NCBI GenBank assembly: GCA_016717265.1
Contig: JADKFX010000001.1
Location: 1,872,501 to 1,936,500 of the forward strand
Direction of reading: 5' to 3'
DNA: 64,000 nt
Origin: Saprospiraceae bacterium
GTDB taxonomy: Bacteria; Bacteroidota; Bacteroidia; Chitinophagales; Saprospiraceae
Shown: positions 1-8,932 of the stretch, piece after piece
Position numbering within the stretch: the stretch's first letter is position 1
Layout: each line of letters starts with the position of its first letter
Position numbers and translations under genes: made by a program
Notes under the pieces: model-generated
Told to the model about the DNA's origin: nothing
The model's input: the letters and a program-made list of their open reading frames with translations, nothing else
Databases searched by the model: none

Positions 1-555
1 TGGGATAATCGGATTAATGGAGAGTTTGTACCGGGGGTTGAATCTTGGGTAAATCTTTCATTTCTAAGAACCCGGGAAAAAATTAACGGGGTTCAGCATA
101 AAGAACGAGACATTCAAAATCCAGAAGGACAAACAGTGGCTGATGTTCCTAGGCCAACAGATCAGTTTTTTGCGCTTGGTTTATTTTTTCAGGATTATTT
201 ACCGGGAAATGAAAACATAAAAATGCATTTGAATATTAATATAGCGAGTGGCTTGCCTTATGGATTGAAAGGGGATAATTTGGTATATCGGAATGAAAAA
301 CGTTTTAAAGCCTACCATAGAGCCGATATAGGATTTTCTTTTTTAATGTGGAATCGAAAAAATTTACCAAGACATCCAAATCATCTATTGCGTTTTACAC
401 GCCAGGCATGGTTAAGTTTAGAAGTTTTTAATTTATTAAAGGTAAAAAATGAAGCTTCTATTAGTTGGATTAAGTCACTTTATAATTATCAATTTGCGAT
501 TCCAAATTATCTTAGCTCGCGCAGAATAAATTTAAAACTGCGCTTTGATTTTTAA
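1..555 (+). CDS. TonB-dependent receptor, C-terminal fragment (5' truncated)
   Basis: The frame is open from the first base of the window, so this is the last 184 codons of a longer gene whose start lies outside. The sequence has the alternating aromatic/polar pattern of outer-membrane beta strands and ends NLKLRFDF, a C-terminal strand with a terminal aromatic residue, as expected of a BamA-recognised barrel. A segment near the start (GEFVPGVESWVNLSFLRTRE) resembles the late barrel strands of Bacteroidota TonB-dependent receptors that import large substrates. The plug domain and any carboxypeptidase-like N-terminal domain are not in the window, so the substrate cannot be inferred. It converges on the lipoprotein gene that follows, with only 26 bp between them and no clear terminator. 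Confidence 0.75.
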   Translation, partial: WDNRINGEFVPGVESWVNLSFLRTREKINGVQHKERDIQNPEGQTVADVPRPTDQFFALGLFFQDYLPGNENIKMHLNINIASGLPYGLKGDNLVYRNEKRFKAYHRADIGFSFLMWNRKNLPRHPNHLLRFTRQAWLSLEVFNLLKVKNEASISWIKSLYNYQFAIPNYLSSRRINLKLRFDF

Positions 556-581
556 TGGTTTAAATTTTATGAAAAGCGGGT

Positions 582-1106
582 TTATTCTTTCTCATAAATT
601 GAAATATAATCGGCTACCAAACCACTTTGTGAGCTCAATGATATTTCAAAACGGGTATTTGATGGTACTACTAAATCTTCTTTAAAATGGTATTCTTGCC
701 ATTCATTTGAAAATATATAGATGGATTTTGTTAACAAACAATCCGGATTATTATCCAATGCCACATAATTTAAAATCCCACCGCAAACTTTACTAATTAA
801 TGAAACATTTAATTTTATTGGATGATCAAAGGGACCAAACTGTTTTGCAAAATGTGGATAGAAACAGCCACCAAAAACCAGTACAGAGTGCTTTCCGAAA
901 CTTCCTAGAAAGGAGTCAACTTTCCAAATATAATCTGATTGAATTTCCCAATCTTGAATTTCAGCTTCCGTTTCAAAACTGTTGGTATAGAGAAAATGTG
1001 CAGGGGAAATAGTATGATCAGATACATCAATCGAACAACCAAACAAGAGCAAACATGCTGTTTTTAGTAGATTCGGTAGTTTTAAAAAGCTTCTTATTAA
1101 AGTCAT
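582..1106 (-). CDS. Predicted lipoprotein of unknown function
   Basis: 174 residues. The N-terminus is a lipoprotein signal: basic start, hydrophobic stretch, then LLFGC with Cys24 as the probable lipidated residue. The mature part is rich in Ser, Asp and aromatic residues and looks all-beta. It begins with an NSFETEAEIQDWE segment like the first strand of jelly-roll (carbohydrate-binding-like) domains, which often describe an object 'FE..dl..W'. No catalytic motif is visible. It stands alone between a convergent TonB receptor and the divergent rpsP promoter. A surface or periplasmic binding role is possible but not shown. Confidence 0.6.
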   Translation of the reverse strand: MTLIRSFLKLPNLLKTACLLLFGCSIDVSDHTISPAHFLYTNSFETEAEIQDWEIQSDYIWKVDSFLGSFGKHSVLVFGGCFYPHFAKQFGPFDHPIKLNVSLISKVCGGILNYVALDNNPDCLLTKSIYIFSNEWQEYHFKEDLVVPSNTRFEISLSSQSGLVADYISIYEKE

Positions 1107-1164
1107 TGTAATTCAATGTGAATCAATCAAATATACGCCAAAAAAGTATTTTCAAGAGGATTTA

Positions 1165-1195
1165 TTGAAATATTGAAGAAATTAATTTACTTTTG
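1165..1195 (+). promoter_or_regulatory. Promoter of rpsP (Bacteroidota type)
   Basis: TTG at 1165-1167, a 20-base spacer, and TACTTTTG at 1188-1195, an exact match to the Bacteroidota -7 consensus TAnnTTTG at the preferred spacing from the -33 TTG. Transcription would start near 1202, giving a leader of about 65 nt before rpsP. Confidence 0.75.
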
Positions 1196-1205
1196 CGGTC
1201 CTTAA

Positions 1206-1239
1206 AGTCGGCGGTGTCTGTTTTCAGAGTAAGCCGATT
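1206..1239 (+). promoter_or_regulatory. Possible leader hairpin in the rpsP 5' UTR
   Basis: AGTCGGC (1206-1212) can pair with GCCGATT (1233-1239), with one G-U pair, closing a 20-base loop. It lies wholly in the predicted leader between promoter and start codon. Ribosomal protein leaders often carry such structures for autoregulation, but nothing here identifies a known family. Confidence 0.3.
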
Positions 1240-1266
1240 CGGGTCTAATTTTTTAAAACACAACAA

Positions 1267-1737
1267 ATGGCCGTTAAAATCAGATTACAGCGTAAGGGTC
1301 GCAAAAAAGCCCCATTTTATCACATCGTGATAGCCGATTCAAGATCTCCAAGAGACGGAAGATTTATTGAAAAAATCGGAATTTACAATCCAATTACTAA
1401 GCCTGCTACAGTAGAAATTGACCGGGATAAAGCCTTTGAATGGTTAATGAAAGGTGCGCAACCAACAGATACATTAAATGCAATTTTGCGTTATAAAGGA
1501 GTACTTTATCGCAAACATTTGAGCCGCGGTGTATCCAAAGGTGCATTAACTCAAGAGAAAGCTGACCAAATGTACCAAGATTGGATCGCTGCAAAAGAAG
1601 GTAGTATCACACAAAAAGTGGAAGCTAGAAAACAAGAAGTTACTGATTTTCATAAAAAAATGAGTGGTGAAGCTAAAGTGGCGGCTCCAATAGAAGTAGC
1701 AACGGAAGAAAAATCAGCGAGTACAGAAGAAGAATAA
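1267..1737 (+). CDS. rpsP: 30S ribosomal protein S16
   Basis: Component of the small ribosomal subunit that binds 16S rRNA in the body/platform and aids assembly. The N-terminal 80 residues are classical S16: [20 protein letters not shown], then [22 protein letters not shown]. The protein is 156 residues, about twice the enterobacterial length. The extra C-terminal part is charged (Glu/Lys/Ala-rich, ending in Glu) and probably disordered; such tails are usual in Bacteroidota S16. It has its own promoter, leader and terminator. The usual partners rimM, trmD and rplS do not follow, so it is a single-gene unit here. Confidence 0.97.
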   Translation: MAVKIRLQRKGRKKAPFYHIVIADSRSPRDGRFIEKIGIYNPITKPATVEIDRDKAFEWLMKGAQPTDTLNAILRYKGVLYRKHLSRGVSKGALTQEKADQMYQDWIAAKEGSITQKVEARKQEVTDFHKKMSGEAKVAAPIEVATEEKSASTEEE

Positions 1738-1832
1738 TATTCTGAGATAATTATTATTAAAAACTTTTTAAGTTGATTATAGTATTTTATCTGTTAGATA
1801 ATTTCGAATAATTAATAAAAACAAAATATATT

Positions 1833-1868
1833 GAACCTGGACAGGCCTTGTTTCCTTCCAGGTTCTTT
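1833..1868 (+). terminator. Intrinsic terminator after rpsP
   Basis: Perfect 9-bp inverted repeat GAACCTGGA (1833-1841) / TCCAGGTTC (1857-1865) followed by TTTCATT. The U-tract is short, so termination may be partial. It ends only about 27 bp before the next start codon. Confidence 0.6.
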
Positions 1869-1894
1869 CATTGTAAATAATTAAAATCTCGCTT

Positions 1895-3289
1895 ATGCAA
1901 AGCTTGTTAAACGATTATAAAGAAAGACTTCAGGCTGTAGCTGAATTAATTCAAGGTTCAGACGAATTAGCTGCTTACCTTGAAGAGGAAACACCAGAGC
2001 TTTACAAAAACCTACAAGAAGCATATGAACCTCTCATAGCAGAAATTTATCAAGAGGTAGCCGATAATCATCCCTTGCAGTTACCAGAATTAGAAACAGT
2101 TTTGTTAAATCCTTTTTTTGAAGGATTATTCCAACCTAGGATATTAGGCTATAGCGTCTTAAGAGGTGAACTCAATGATCAAATAAAATATGCACGTCCT
2201 CAAGAGTCATTTAAAGTGATCTTAATTGCTATTGCAAATTCTACAAATTTTGATGCGATTCGTCAAAGAATAGGCCAAACTGTGCAGCTTGGTTTTGCAT
2301 TGAGCAGTGATATTTGGATTGCAAATCTTTTAGATAAAATTGAGAACAAAAAAGTAAAAAGCTTTTTGCAATCAATGATTCATGATCGCTTTAGAGATTT
2401 GGACGAAAGAAGAAACTTATTGATCCGTTATAAAAAGCAGTTTGCACATTATAATTTTTTATATACTAAGTTTCCAGAGTCCGTAAGTGAATTAAAAATA
2501 GAAGCAGTTTCTTTAAAGAGTTTTTTGTTAAACCGAATTGCCTTTAATAATAAACATGATAGCTATATTGATGAAATTCACAAGCTCATCGGACAAAAAC
2601 AATTTTATAGAGAACCCGAATTTATTGATATCATTGCAATTATCTCAAATTTCATTATTTTAAATCAAACGGAAACACAGCATCTTTCGAATGCTCTTAA
2701 TTCTTGCAGATATGAAAATCCACAGTTTAATTCTTTATATTTTCAATTCTTGAAATTGAATTATAAGAATGCGGTTTACTTTGGACCAGAGCCAGATAAA
2801 AAGGTTTATGCATTATTAAATAAAAATGAAGGGGACGATTTAGTAAGATATTATAGTCTTTTAGAAACAATACACAATAAAGGATTTGTGCACGAAGATG
2901 CACTGGATGCCGTGAACGCTTTTTACTCACAGTATGAAGGAATGTCTGTAAATAATGAATGTCTCCGTTTAGTAATACTTCAGTTATTGCATAAAGTGGT
3001 AGATAATTTAACGGAACCAGAATATCATTCATTTTTTGAAATGCAAAAGACCTTTTCAGATTACATTAATATTTTTGGAAATTCCGCTTTCAATTTGGAA
3101 ACGGAAAGCATGTCAATGAATTATGTTAAAAAGCTTTTAGCATTTTACAAGGACAAACGGAGTAAAGAGTATCAAGAAGTTAAAAAGGCCGTAAGTTCAT
3201 CCTTTACAGATTTAGAGTTTTTAACTGAAAAAGAATTAGTAGATTTGTTTAAGATTAAAAGGAAAAAGAAAGAAGGCCCTCCAGCCTAA
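1895..3289 (+). CDS. Helical protein of unknown function (464 aa)
   Basis: I do not recognise this protein. It has no signal peptide and no transmembrane segment, so it is probably cytoplasmic. It is almost entirely predicted helix, rich in Leu, Glu, Lys and Asn, with repeated amphipathic stretches suggesting an alpha-solenoid or helical bundle. No metal, nucleotide or catalytic motif stands out, and the C-terminus is strongly basic (KIKRKKKEGPPA). It starts 30 bp after the rpsP terminator and is followed by a separate promoter for the SPOR operon, so it seems monocistronic or to depend on readthrough from rpsP. Confidence 0.8.
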   Translation: MQSLLNDYKERLQAVAELIQGSDELAAYLEEETPELYKNLQEAYEPLIAEIYQEVADNHPLQLPELETVLLNPFFEGLFQPRILGYSVLRGELNDQIKYARPQESFKVILIAIANSTNFDAIRQRIGQTVQLGFALSSDIWIANLLDKIENKKVKSFLQSMIHDRFRDLDERRNLLIRYKKQFAHYNFLYTKFPESVSELKIEAVSLKSFLLNRIAFNNKHDSYIDEIHKLIGQKQFYREPEFIDIIAIISNFIILNQTETQHLSNALNSCRYENPQFNSLYFQFLKLNYKNAVYFGPEPDKKVYALLNKNEGDDLVRYYSLLETIHNKGFVHEDALDAVNAFYSQYEGMSVNNECLRLVILQLLHKVVDNLTEPEYHSFFEMQKTFSDYINIFGNSAFNLETESMSMNYVKKLLAFYKDKRSKEYQEVKKAVSSSFTDLEFLTEKELVDLFKIKRKKKEGPPA

Positions 3290-3372
3290 GTTTCTATTTC
3301 AATCTTGTATGATTGTTTTATTATATATTTAAAATTCTATTTATTAGCTACTTAAAACTCTACTCACCGACT

Positions 3373-3405
3373 TTTGTGTGATTGCATCTGCTTTGATTAT
3401 TTTTG
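3373..3405 (+). promoter_or_regulatory. Promoter of the SPOR-kdsA-FAD operon
   Basis: TTTG at 3373-3376, 21-base spacer, TATTTTTG at 3398-3405 (exact TAnnTTTG). A start near 3412 leaves a leader of about 20 nt before the TTG start at 3433. Confidence 0.6.
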
Positions 3406-3432
3406 ATCCAAAGCAGAGATAAAAATTGAGAA

Positions 3433-4431
3433 TTGGTACGCGAACCTAATATATTATATTTGTTACTTTGGCATCTAAACCAATTTGGTTGGTTTGAGAT
3501 TCCAGGTCTTGGCCGGTTTACAGGTACACGGCAATCCGCTTTTATTGACCATTTAAAGAATACCATTCACCCAGGTTCTATCGATCTAAATTTTGTTGAA
3601 TCAAATTCATTGGAATCGGAAACGATGATCCGGAATATGATTTTAGAAACCGGATATTCACAGGATCTTCTCGAGGAACATCTTGCAAATCTTTGTCAAA
3701 CAATCAGTGAATCGTTTTCACAATCAAACCAATTTGATTTTATTCCATTTGGTAAGTTATATAAAAGGAGTATTGGGATTCATTTTGATAAGTCAGAAAT
3801 CAACTTAAATCAGGATTTTTATGGTAAAAAACCTTTGCCCATTACACCTGTTTTCAGACCTGCCGGTGTTATGGAATTTCATCGCGAACTGAATGTTCCC
3901 ATCCAGAAACCAGCGCGAAAATCAGAATTGAAGGCCTTGCTTTTTGCTTTAGGACTTTTGTGGTTGATTTTTTTATGTTTAGTATTTTGTCCAAATAAGT
4001 CAACACAAAATACAGCATCAAAGCAAGCTATAATGAATGATACCATTTCGCAGATTCAGAAGGAGGATACGATTTTAAATTCAAGTAGTTCGCAGGATAC
4101 AGGTTTTCAAAAATCAATGACTTCAGAAACTTCCGATACAACGAAGGGTTTGAATACTGAAGTTAAAATAGATTCAAATAATATAAAGCAGTTAAATGAT
4201 TCAATCAGATATAGGCCTTGTGTAATTATTGTAGGTTCATTTATCAAAGTTTCAAATGCAAACTTATTATCTGGTAAAATTGTTAAACAAGGATATGTTC
4301 TTTATCGGGGTTCATATGGTGAATTTAACCGGGTTGGAGTTCAGTTTAATTGTTTTGAAAAAAATTTAAATGAAGTTTTAGAAGAGCTTAAAAAATTGTA
4401 TCACCCCGATTCCTGGGTTTTAAAGTATTAA
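3433..4431 (+). CDS. HU-like/SPOR-domain membrane protein
   Basis: 332 residues in three parts. Residues 1-155 resemble the HU-CCDC81-like domain found in Bacteroidota envelope proteins (GWFEIPGLGRFTG, then FIPFGKLYKR, like paired HU-type beta arms). Residues 167-186 are one transmembrane helix. After a Ser/Thr-rich linker, residues 259-332 form a SPOR-like fold (CVIIVGSFIKVSNANLLSGK ... GYVLYRG), a domain known to bind denuded peptidoglycan glycans at division sites. The topology should be N-terminus inside, SPOR in the periplasm. The start is TTG at 3433, chosen because the upstream promoter leaves room for no other good start. It is 12 bp from kdsA, so probably co-transcribed. A link from cytoplasm to septal wall is an inference. 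Confidence 0.75.
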   Translation: MVREPNILYLLLWHLNQFGWFEIPGLGRFTGTRQSAFIDHLKNTIHPGSIDLNFVESNSLESETMIRNMILETGYSQDLLEEHLANLCQTISESFSQSNQFDFIPFGKLYKRSIGIHFDKSEINLNQDFYGKKPLPITPVFRPAGVMEFHRELNVPIQKPARKSELKALLFALGLLWLIFLCLVFCPNKSTQNTASKQAIMNDTISQIQKEDTILNSSSSQDTGFQKSMTSETSDTTKGLNTEVKIDSNNIKQLNDSIRYRPCVIIVGSFIKVSNANLLSGKIVKQGYVLYRGSYGEFNRVGVQFNCFEKNLNEVLEELKKLYHPDSWVLKY

Positions 4432-4443
4432 TACGAAGATCAT

Positions 4444-5259
4444 ATGATGGATGAAACTTTATCAGAAATTCAGAATAATGTACAGTCAAATTTTTTTCTG
4501 ATTGCAGGTCCTTGTGCAATAGAATCGAAAGATATTTGTGAAGAGATCGCAGGGACTGTAAAAGAAATTTGTACAAAGTATTCAATTCCTTATATTTTTA
4601 AAGCATCTTATAAAAAAGCAAATCGTTCGAAGTTAAGTTCTTTTACTGGAATCGGTGATGCATTGGGGATGGATATTTTAAAGGATATTTCGAGCACACT
4701 GAAAGTACCTGTTACGACTGATATTCATACAGAAGCAGAAGCAACCTGGGCTGCTAATTTTGTAGATGTTTTACAAATTCCTGCTTTTTTATGTAGACAA
4801 ACTTCATTGTTGATTGCAGCTGCTGAAACAGGAAAAGTAGTCAATGTAAAAAAAGGACAATTTATGAGTCCAGAAGCTATGATCTATGCTGTTGAAAAGA
4901 TAAGACAATGTGGAAATGATAAAGTATGGTTGACAGAACGAGGTACGACTTTTGGCTATCAGGATTTAATTGTTGATTATCGCGGCATTCCAACCATGCG
5001 CAAATTTAATGTACCGGTCATCATGGATTGTACACATTCCCTTCAACAACCAAATCAATTAAGTGGAGTTACTGGTGGCAGACCAGATCTTATAGATACT
5101 ATAGCAAAAGCAGCGATCGCTGTTGGGGCGGATGGTTTATTTATTGAAACACATCCAAAGCCTGAATTTGCTAAGTCAGATGGTGCAAATATGCTTCGAT
5201 TGGAATTGTTGGAACCATTACTAGAAACCTTATGCAAGATCCGGGCAGCATTAAAATAG
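4444..5259 (+). CDS. kdsA: 3-deoxy-8-phosphooctulonate synthase (KDO-8-P synthase)
   Basis: Condenses phosphoenolpyruvate with D-arabinose 5-phosphate to make KDO-8-phosphate, the first committed step to the KDO of lipopolysaccharide inner core; cytoplasmic. Family motifs are clear: LIAGPCAIES near residue 20, FKASYKKANRS around 50, PVTTDIHTEAEA, QIPAFLCRQTSLL, and NVKKGQFMSPEAM. The 271-residue length is typical. It sits between the SPOR-like protein (12 bp upstream) and an FAD dehydrogenase (1 bp downstream), consistent with one operon. Confidence 0.95.
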   Translation: MMDETLSEIQNNVQSNFFLIAGPCAIESKDICEEIAGTVKEICTKYSIPYIFKASYKKANRSKLSSFTGIGDALGMDILKDISSTLKVPVTTDIHTEAEATWAANFVDVLQIPAFLCRQTSLLIAAAETGKVVNVKKGQFMSPEAMIYAVEKIRQCGNDKVWLTERGTTFGYQDLIVDYRGIPTMRKFNVPVIMDCTHSLQQPNQLSGVTGGRPDLIDTIAKAAIAVGADGLFIETHPKPEFAKSDGANMLRLELLEPLLETLCKIRAALK

Positions 5260-5260
5260 T

Positions 5261-6826
5261 ATGACCCAGATTGATTATCGTCTACTTCCTTCTGAAATTC
5301 ATGCTGATAGTTCTCACCAAGCAGCTATTCGGGATCAATTGAATTTGGATCATTCTACGCCTGTGTATTATAAGATAATTCGCAGAAATATAGATGCAAG
5401 GTCTAAGTGTATTTACTATGTTTTTCGCGCCGTAATTTATAATGATCAAACGGTAGATACTGCCGAAGTATCGATCCCATTTCAAAACGTTGCTGACAGA
5501 CCACCCGTTCATATCATCGGAGCTGGTCCTTGTGGTTATTTTGCTGCATTACAATTACTTGAATTAGGATTAAAACCAATTATTCTGGAACGCGGAAAAG
5601 ATGTCAGATCCAGAAGAGTCGATTTGCGTGAAATTCAACAGTTTGGAAATGTAAATCCAGATTCAAATTATTGTTTTGGTGAAGGGGGCGCTGGCACCTA
5701 TTCAGATGGAAAATTGTATACGCGTTCTGACAAACGGGGTAATATTCAAAAGGTTTTAAAACTTTTTATTAGCCATGGAGCAGATCCAGATATACAAATT
5801 GATGTACATCCGCATATCGGTAGCAACAAATTGCCAACGATTGTCCAAAATATAAGGAAAACAATTGAGCATTTTGGTGGTGAAATCCATTTTAATACAA
5901 GAGTTGAAGATTTCATTTTTGAAAATAATGAAATCAAATTTATTGAAACCAACCAAAGTACTATTGCGGTTGAGCATGTAATTTTGGCAACGGGTCATTC
6001 AGCCAGATCTATTTATGAATGTTTGTATCGTAAAAATGTATCTATTGAAACTAAATCATTTGCTATTGGAGTTCGAATTGAACATCCCCAATCGATAATT
6101 GATGAAATCCAATACAAACAAAAAAATCGGGATATTAATTTACCACCTGCAAGTTATTCTGTAGCCTGTCAGATTCATGATAAAGGAGTATTTTCCTTTT
6201 GTATGTGTCCAGGAGGATTGATAATTCCGGCGGCAACAGCACCAGGAGAAATTGTCGTTAATGGGATGTCGCTTTCAAGACGCGATTCACCATTTGCAAA
6301 TAGTGGGATCGTAACTTCCGTTGAGCCATTAGATTTTAAGCAGTATGAAAAATTTGGTCCATTACAAGGCATGATGTTTCAAAGAGAAATCGAGCAACGT
6401 ATGTTTAGTTTGGGAAATGGATCCCAACAAGCACCAGCTCAACGATTATCAGATTTTCTTAAAAGTAGAGCAAGTGCAGATTTGCCAGATACATCTTATA
6501 TCCCTGGTATTTTCCCTGTTGACTTTAATAAACATTTACATGGAACTATAAGTAAAAGAATCATGGAAGGCTTAAAACATTTTTGTAATCGAATGCCGCT
6601 TTATAATCATGCAGATGCAATAATTGTTGCAACAGAATCCAGGACCAGTGCACCCGTTAAAATTCCTAGAGATGCGATCACCTGCATGCACCCAACAATC
6701 CGGGGATTTTTTCCTGCTGGAGAAGGTGCAGGATATGCAGGTGGAATTTTATCCGCTGCAATGGATGGGCAAAGAGTTGCAAAAGCAGTTTATGAATTTA
6801 TAGGAAAGAAACTAAAGGAAGTTTAA
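5261..6826 (+). CDS. FAD-dependent dehydrogenase (COG2509-like)
   Basis: 521 residues. After an N-terminal alpha/beta region of about 80 residues comes a Rossmann dinucleotide-binding motif (HIIGAGPCGYFAALQLLELG), then the family-typical NYCFGEGGAGTYSDGKLYTR. The C-terminal FAD-contacting segment reads FFPAGEGAGYAGGILSAAMD. This matches the FAD-dependent dehydrogenases sometimes annotated as NAD(FAD)-utilizing or geranylgeranyl-reductase-like; their substrates are not established. No membrane segment. It starts 1 bp after the kdsA stop, so translation is probably coupled. No functional tie to KDO synthesis is known. Confidence 0.85.
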   Translation: MTQIDYRLLPSEIHADSSHQAAIRDQLNLDHSTPVYYKIIRRNIDARSKCIYYVFRAVIYNDQTVDTAEVSIPFQNVADRPPVHIIGAGPCGYFAALQLLELGLKPIILERGKDVRSRRVDLREIQQFGNVNPDSNYCFGEGGAGTYSDGKLYTRSDKRGNIQKVLKLFISHGADPDIQIDVHPHIGSNKLPTIVQNIRKTIEHFGGEIHFNTRVEDFIFENNEIKFIETNQSTIAVEHVILATGHSARSIYECLYRKNVSIETKSFAIGVRIEHPQSIIDEIQYKQKNRDINLPPASYSVACQIHDKGVFSFCMCPGGLIIPAATAPGEIVVNGMSLSRRDSPFANSGIVTSVEPLDFKQYEKFGPLQGMMFQREIEQRMFSLGNGSQQAPAQRLSDFLKSRASADLPDTSYIPGIFPVDFNKHLHGTISKRIMEGLKHFCNRMPLYNHADAIIVATESRTSAPVKIPRDAITCMHPTIRGFFPAGEGAGYAGGILSAAMDGQRVAKAVYEFIGKKLKEV

Positions 6827-6845
6827 ACTTTAATTTTGGGTTTAA

Positions 6846-6853
6846 TACATTTG
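6846..6853 (+). promoter_or_regulatory. -7 element upstream of the E1 gene
   Basis: TACATTTG matches TAnnTTTG exactly, 17 bp before the start codon. No TTG lies at the expected -33 spacing, so only the -7 half is supported. Confidence 0.35.
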
Positions 6854-6869
6854 TATGCGATTTTAAGAT

Positions 6870-8927
6870 ATGGCAAAAATTACAAAATCTATTTTATCAG
6901 TTGAATTATTAGAAAAAGCATTTCAAATATTCTCTATGGCCAAAGCTATGACAGAATATTATGAAGCTCATTTTAAGTTTGTTTCAAAATATGTTCATGC
7001 CACCTCCAGAGGTCATGAAGCGATTCAAATTGCAGTTGGCTTGCAACTTTTAAAAGAGGATTATTTGTCTGCTTATTATAGAGACGATAGCTTGCTTTTA
7101 TCTATTGGATTAGAACCGAAAGACTTAATGCTCCAGTTGATGGCAAAAAGAGCGGATCCTTTTTCAGGTGGAAGATCTTATTATTCACATCCAAGTTTGC
7201 GCTTAGATGATAAACCTAAAATTCCACATCAATCATCTGCAACGGGTATGCAGGCAATTCCCACTACTGGTATTGCAATGGGTATCCAGTATAAAGAATT
7301 ATCTAAAATTGAAATATCAAAAGCACTTGCCGTTTGCTCCTTGGGGGATGCTTCCATAACAGAAGGGGAGGTTGCAGAAGCATTTCATATGGCTGCGTTA
7401 AAGCAGCTGCCAATATTATACCTTGTACAAGATAATGATTGGGATATAAGCGCGCATTCCTCAGAAATTCGCCGCGGAAATGCTTGTGATTTTGCGAAAG
7501 GATTTCCTGGTTTGGAAGCTATTAGTATTGATGGCACGGATTTCGAATTATGTTACAAAACAGTAAATGAAATTCTTTCAAAAATAAGAAAAGAGCGAAG
7601 ACCTTTTTTATTGCATGCAAAAGTTCCGTTGTTAAACCATCATACAAGTGGGGTTCGCAAAGAATGGTATCGGGATGATCTTGAACTACAAAGTTTAAAT
7701 GATCCATATCCAAAATTTAGACAATATCTTAAAGCCAATGGTTTTAGTGAAACGTATTTAGATAAAATTGAACAGCAATCATTGCAAAAAGTTAAAGAAG
7801 ATTTTGAGATCGCAAAAGCATCTGAAGATCCTTTGCCTTCGGATTTGTATCTGCATGATTTTGCTCCTGCTGTGATTACCGAAGAACAAGGTATTCGCAG
7901 TCCGAAGGATGGTGAAGAAAAAGTAATGGTCGATTGTGCTTTGTTTGCCATTGAAGAATTGATGCACGAGCACCCGGAATGTTTATTGTATGGTCAGGAT
8001 GTTGGAAAACGATTAGGAGGCGTGTTTCGGGAAGCTGCAACATTGGCACAAAAATTTGGAGATCACCGGGTGTTTAATACACCAATTCAGGAAGCATTTA
8101 TCGTTGGCAGTACGGTTGGAATGTCAGCAGTCGGTTTAAAACCAATTGTTGAAGTGCAATTTGCCGATTATATCTGGCCTGGTTTAAATCAACTATTCAC
8201 GGAAGTAGCGCGATCTTGTTATTTAACCAATGGTAAATGGCCTGTTAGTATGATTCTTCGAGTACCGATTGGTGCTTATGGTAGTGGAGGTCCTTATCAT
8301 TCATCCAGTGTTGAATCGGTAGTTTGTAATATTAAAGGGATTAAAGTTGTTTATCCTTCCAATGGAGCAGATTTAAAAGGATTGATAAAAGCAGCATATG
8401 AGGATCCAAATCCTGTTGTTATTTTTGAACATAAAGGATTGTATTGGTCAAAGGTTCCAGGTACAGATGCTGCAAAAGTTGTCATGCCCGATAAAGATTA
8501 TAAAATACCTCTTGGAAAGGCCCGGCATGTCACGGAGTTCGATGCACAGGATGAGCAATCAAGTTTGACTATTATAACCTATGGAATGGGCGTTCATTGG
8601 GCAATCAATGCTACCAAAGATTTTTTTGGTAGGGTAGAAATTATAGATTTAAGATCCTTAGTACCGCTGGATACGGATATGATTTATAAATCTGTCAAAA
8701 AACATAATCGATGCTTAGTATTAACGGAAGAAACAATTGAAAATAGTTTTGCGCAAACGCTCGCAGGAAGAATTAGTGAACACTGTTTTGAATATTTGGA
8801 TGCGCCAGTTAAATGTATTGGCTCAAAAAATTTGCCTGCGATTCCTTTAAATAGTATTTTAGAAATGGAAATGTTACCAAGCCTTAAAGAAATTAAGGAG
8901 ACAATCGATTGGCTTTTAAAGTATTAA
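6870..8927 (+). CDS. Fused alpha/beta E1 component of a 2-oxoacid (branched-chain type) dehydrogenase
   Basis: Thiamine-diphosphate-dependent decarboxylase that passes an acyl group to a lipoyl E2, probably acting on branched-chain 2-oxoacids. The 685 residues are alpha then beta in one chain. Alpha (about 1-345) contains the TPP/Mg motif GDASITEGE with an Asn about 30 residues later (QDNDWDIS), and the SRGHEAIQIA and YYRDDSLLL segments. Beta (about 348-685) opens with KVMVDCALFAIEELM and contains LYGQDVG, NTPIQEAFIVG and EVQFADYIWP. Fused E1 chains are common in Bacteroidota. No E2 or E3 gene is next to it, so the complex is encoded at dispersed loci. It converges with the caspase gene, 5 bp between stops. 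Confidence 0.88.
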   Translation: MAKITKSILSVELLEKAFQIFSMAKAMTEYYEAHFKFVSKYVHATSRGHEAIQIAVGLQLLKEDYLSAYYRDDSLLLSIGLEPKDLMLQLMAKRADPFSGGRSYYSHPSLRLDDKPKIPHQSSATGMQAIPTTGIAMGIQYKELSKIEISKALAVCSLGDASITEGEVAEAFHMAALKQLPILYLVQDNDWDISAHSSEIRRGNACDFAKGFPGLEAISIDGTDFELCYKTVNEILSKIRKERRPFLLHAKVPLLNHHTSGVRKEWYRDDLELQSLNDPYPKFRQYLKANGFSETYLDKIEQQSLQKVKEDFEIAKASEDPLPSDLYLHDFAPAVITEEQGIRSPKDGEEKVMVDCALFAIEELMHEHPECLLYGQDVGKRLGGVFREAATLAQKFGDHRVFNTPIQEAFIVGSTVGMSAVGLKPIVEVQFADYIWPGLNQLFTEVARSCYLTNGKWPVSMILRVPIGAYGSGGPYHSSSVESVVCNIKGIKVVYPSNGADLKGLIKAAYEDPNPVVIFEHKGLYWSKVPGTDAAKVVMPDKDYKIPLGKARHVTEFDAQDEQSSLTIITYGMGVHWAINATKDFFGRVEIIDLRSLVPLDTDMIYKSVKKHNRCLVLTEETIENSFAQTLAGRISEHCFEYLDAPVKCIGSKNLPAIPLNSILEMEMLPSLKEIKETIDWLLKY

Positions 8928-8932
8928 TATTA

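Noticed and set aside
800..1012. Plus-strand frame inside the minus-strand lipoprotein gene
   Set aside because: The opposite strand has a clear signal peptide and lipobox, so this is a shadow.
2727..3032. Antisense frame in the helical protein gene
   Set aside because: No promoter or protein-like features; shadow of the coding strand.
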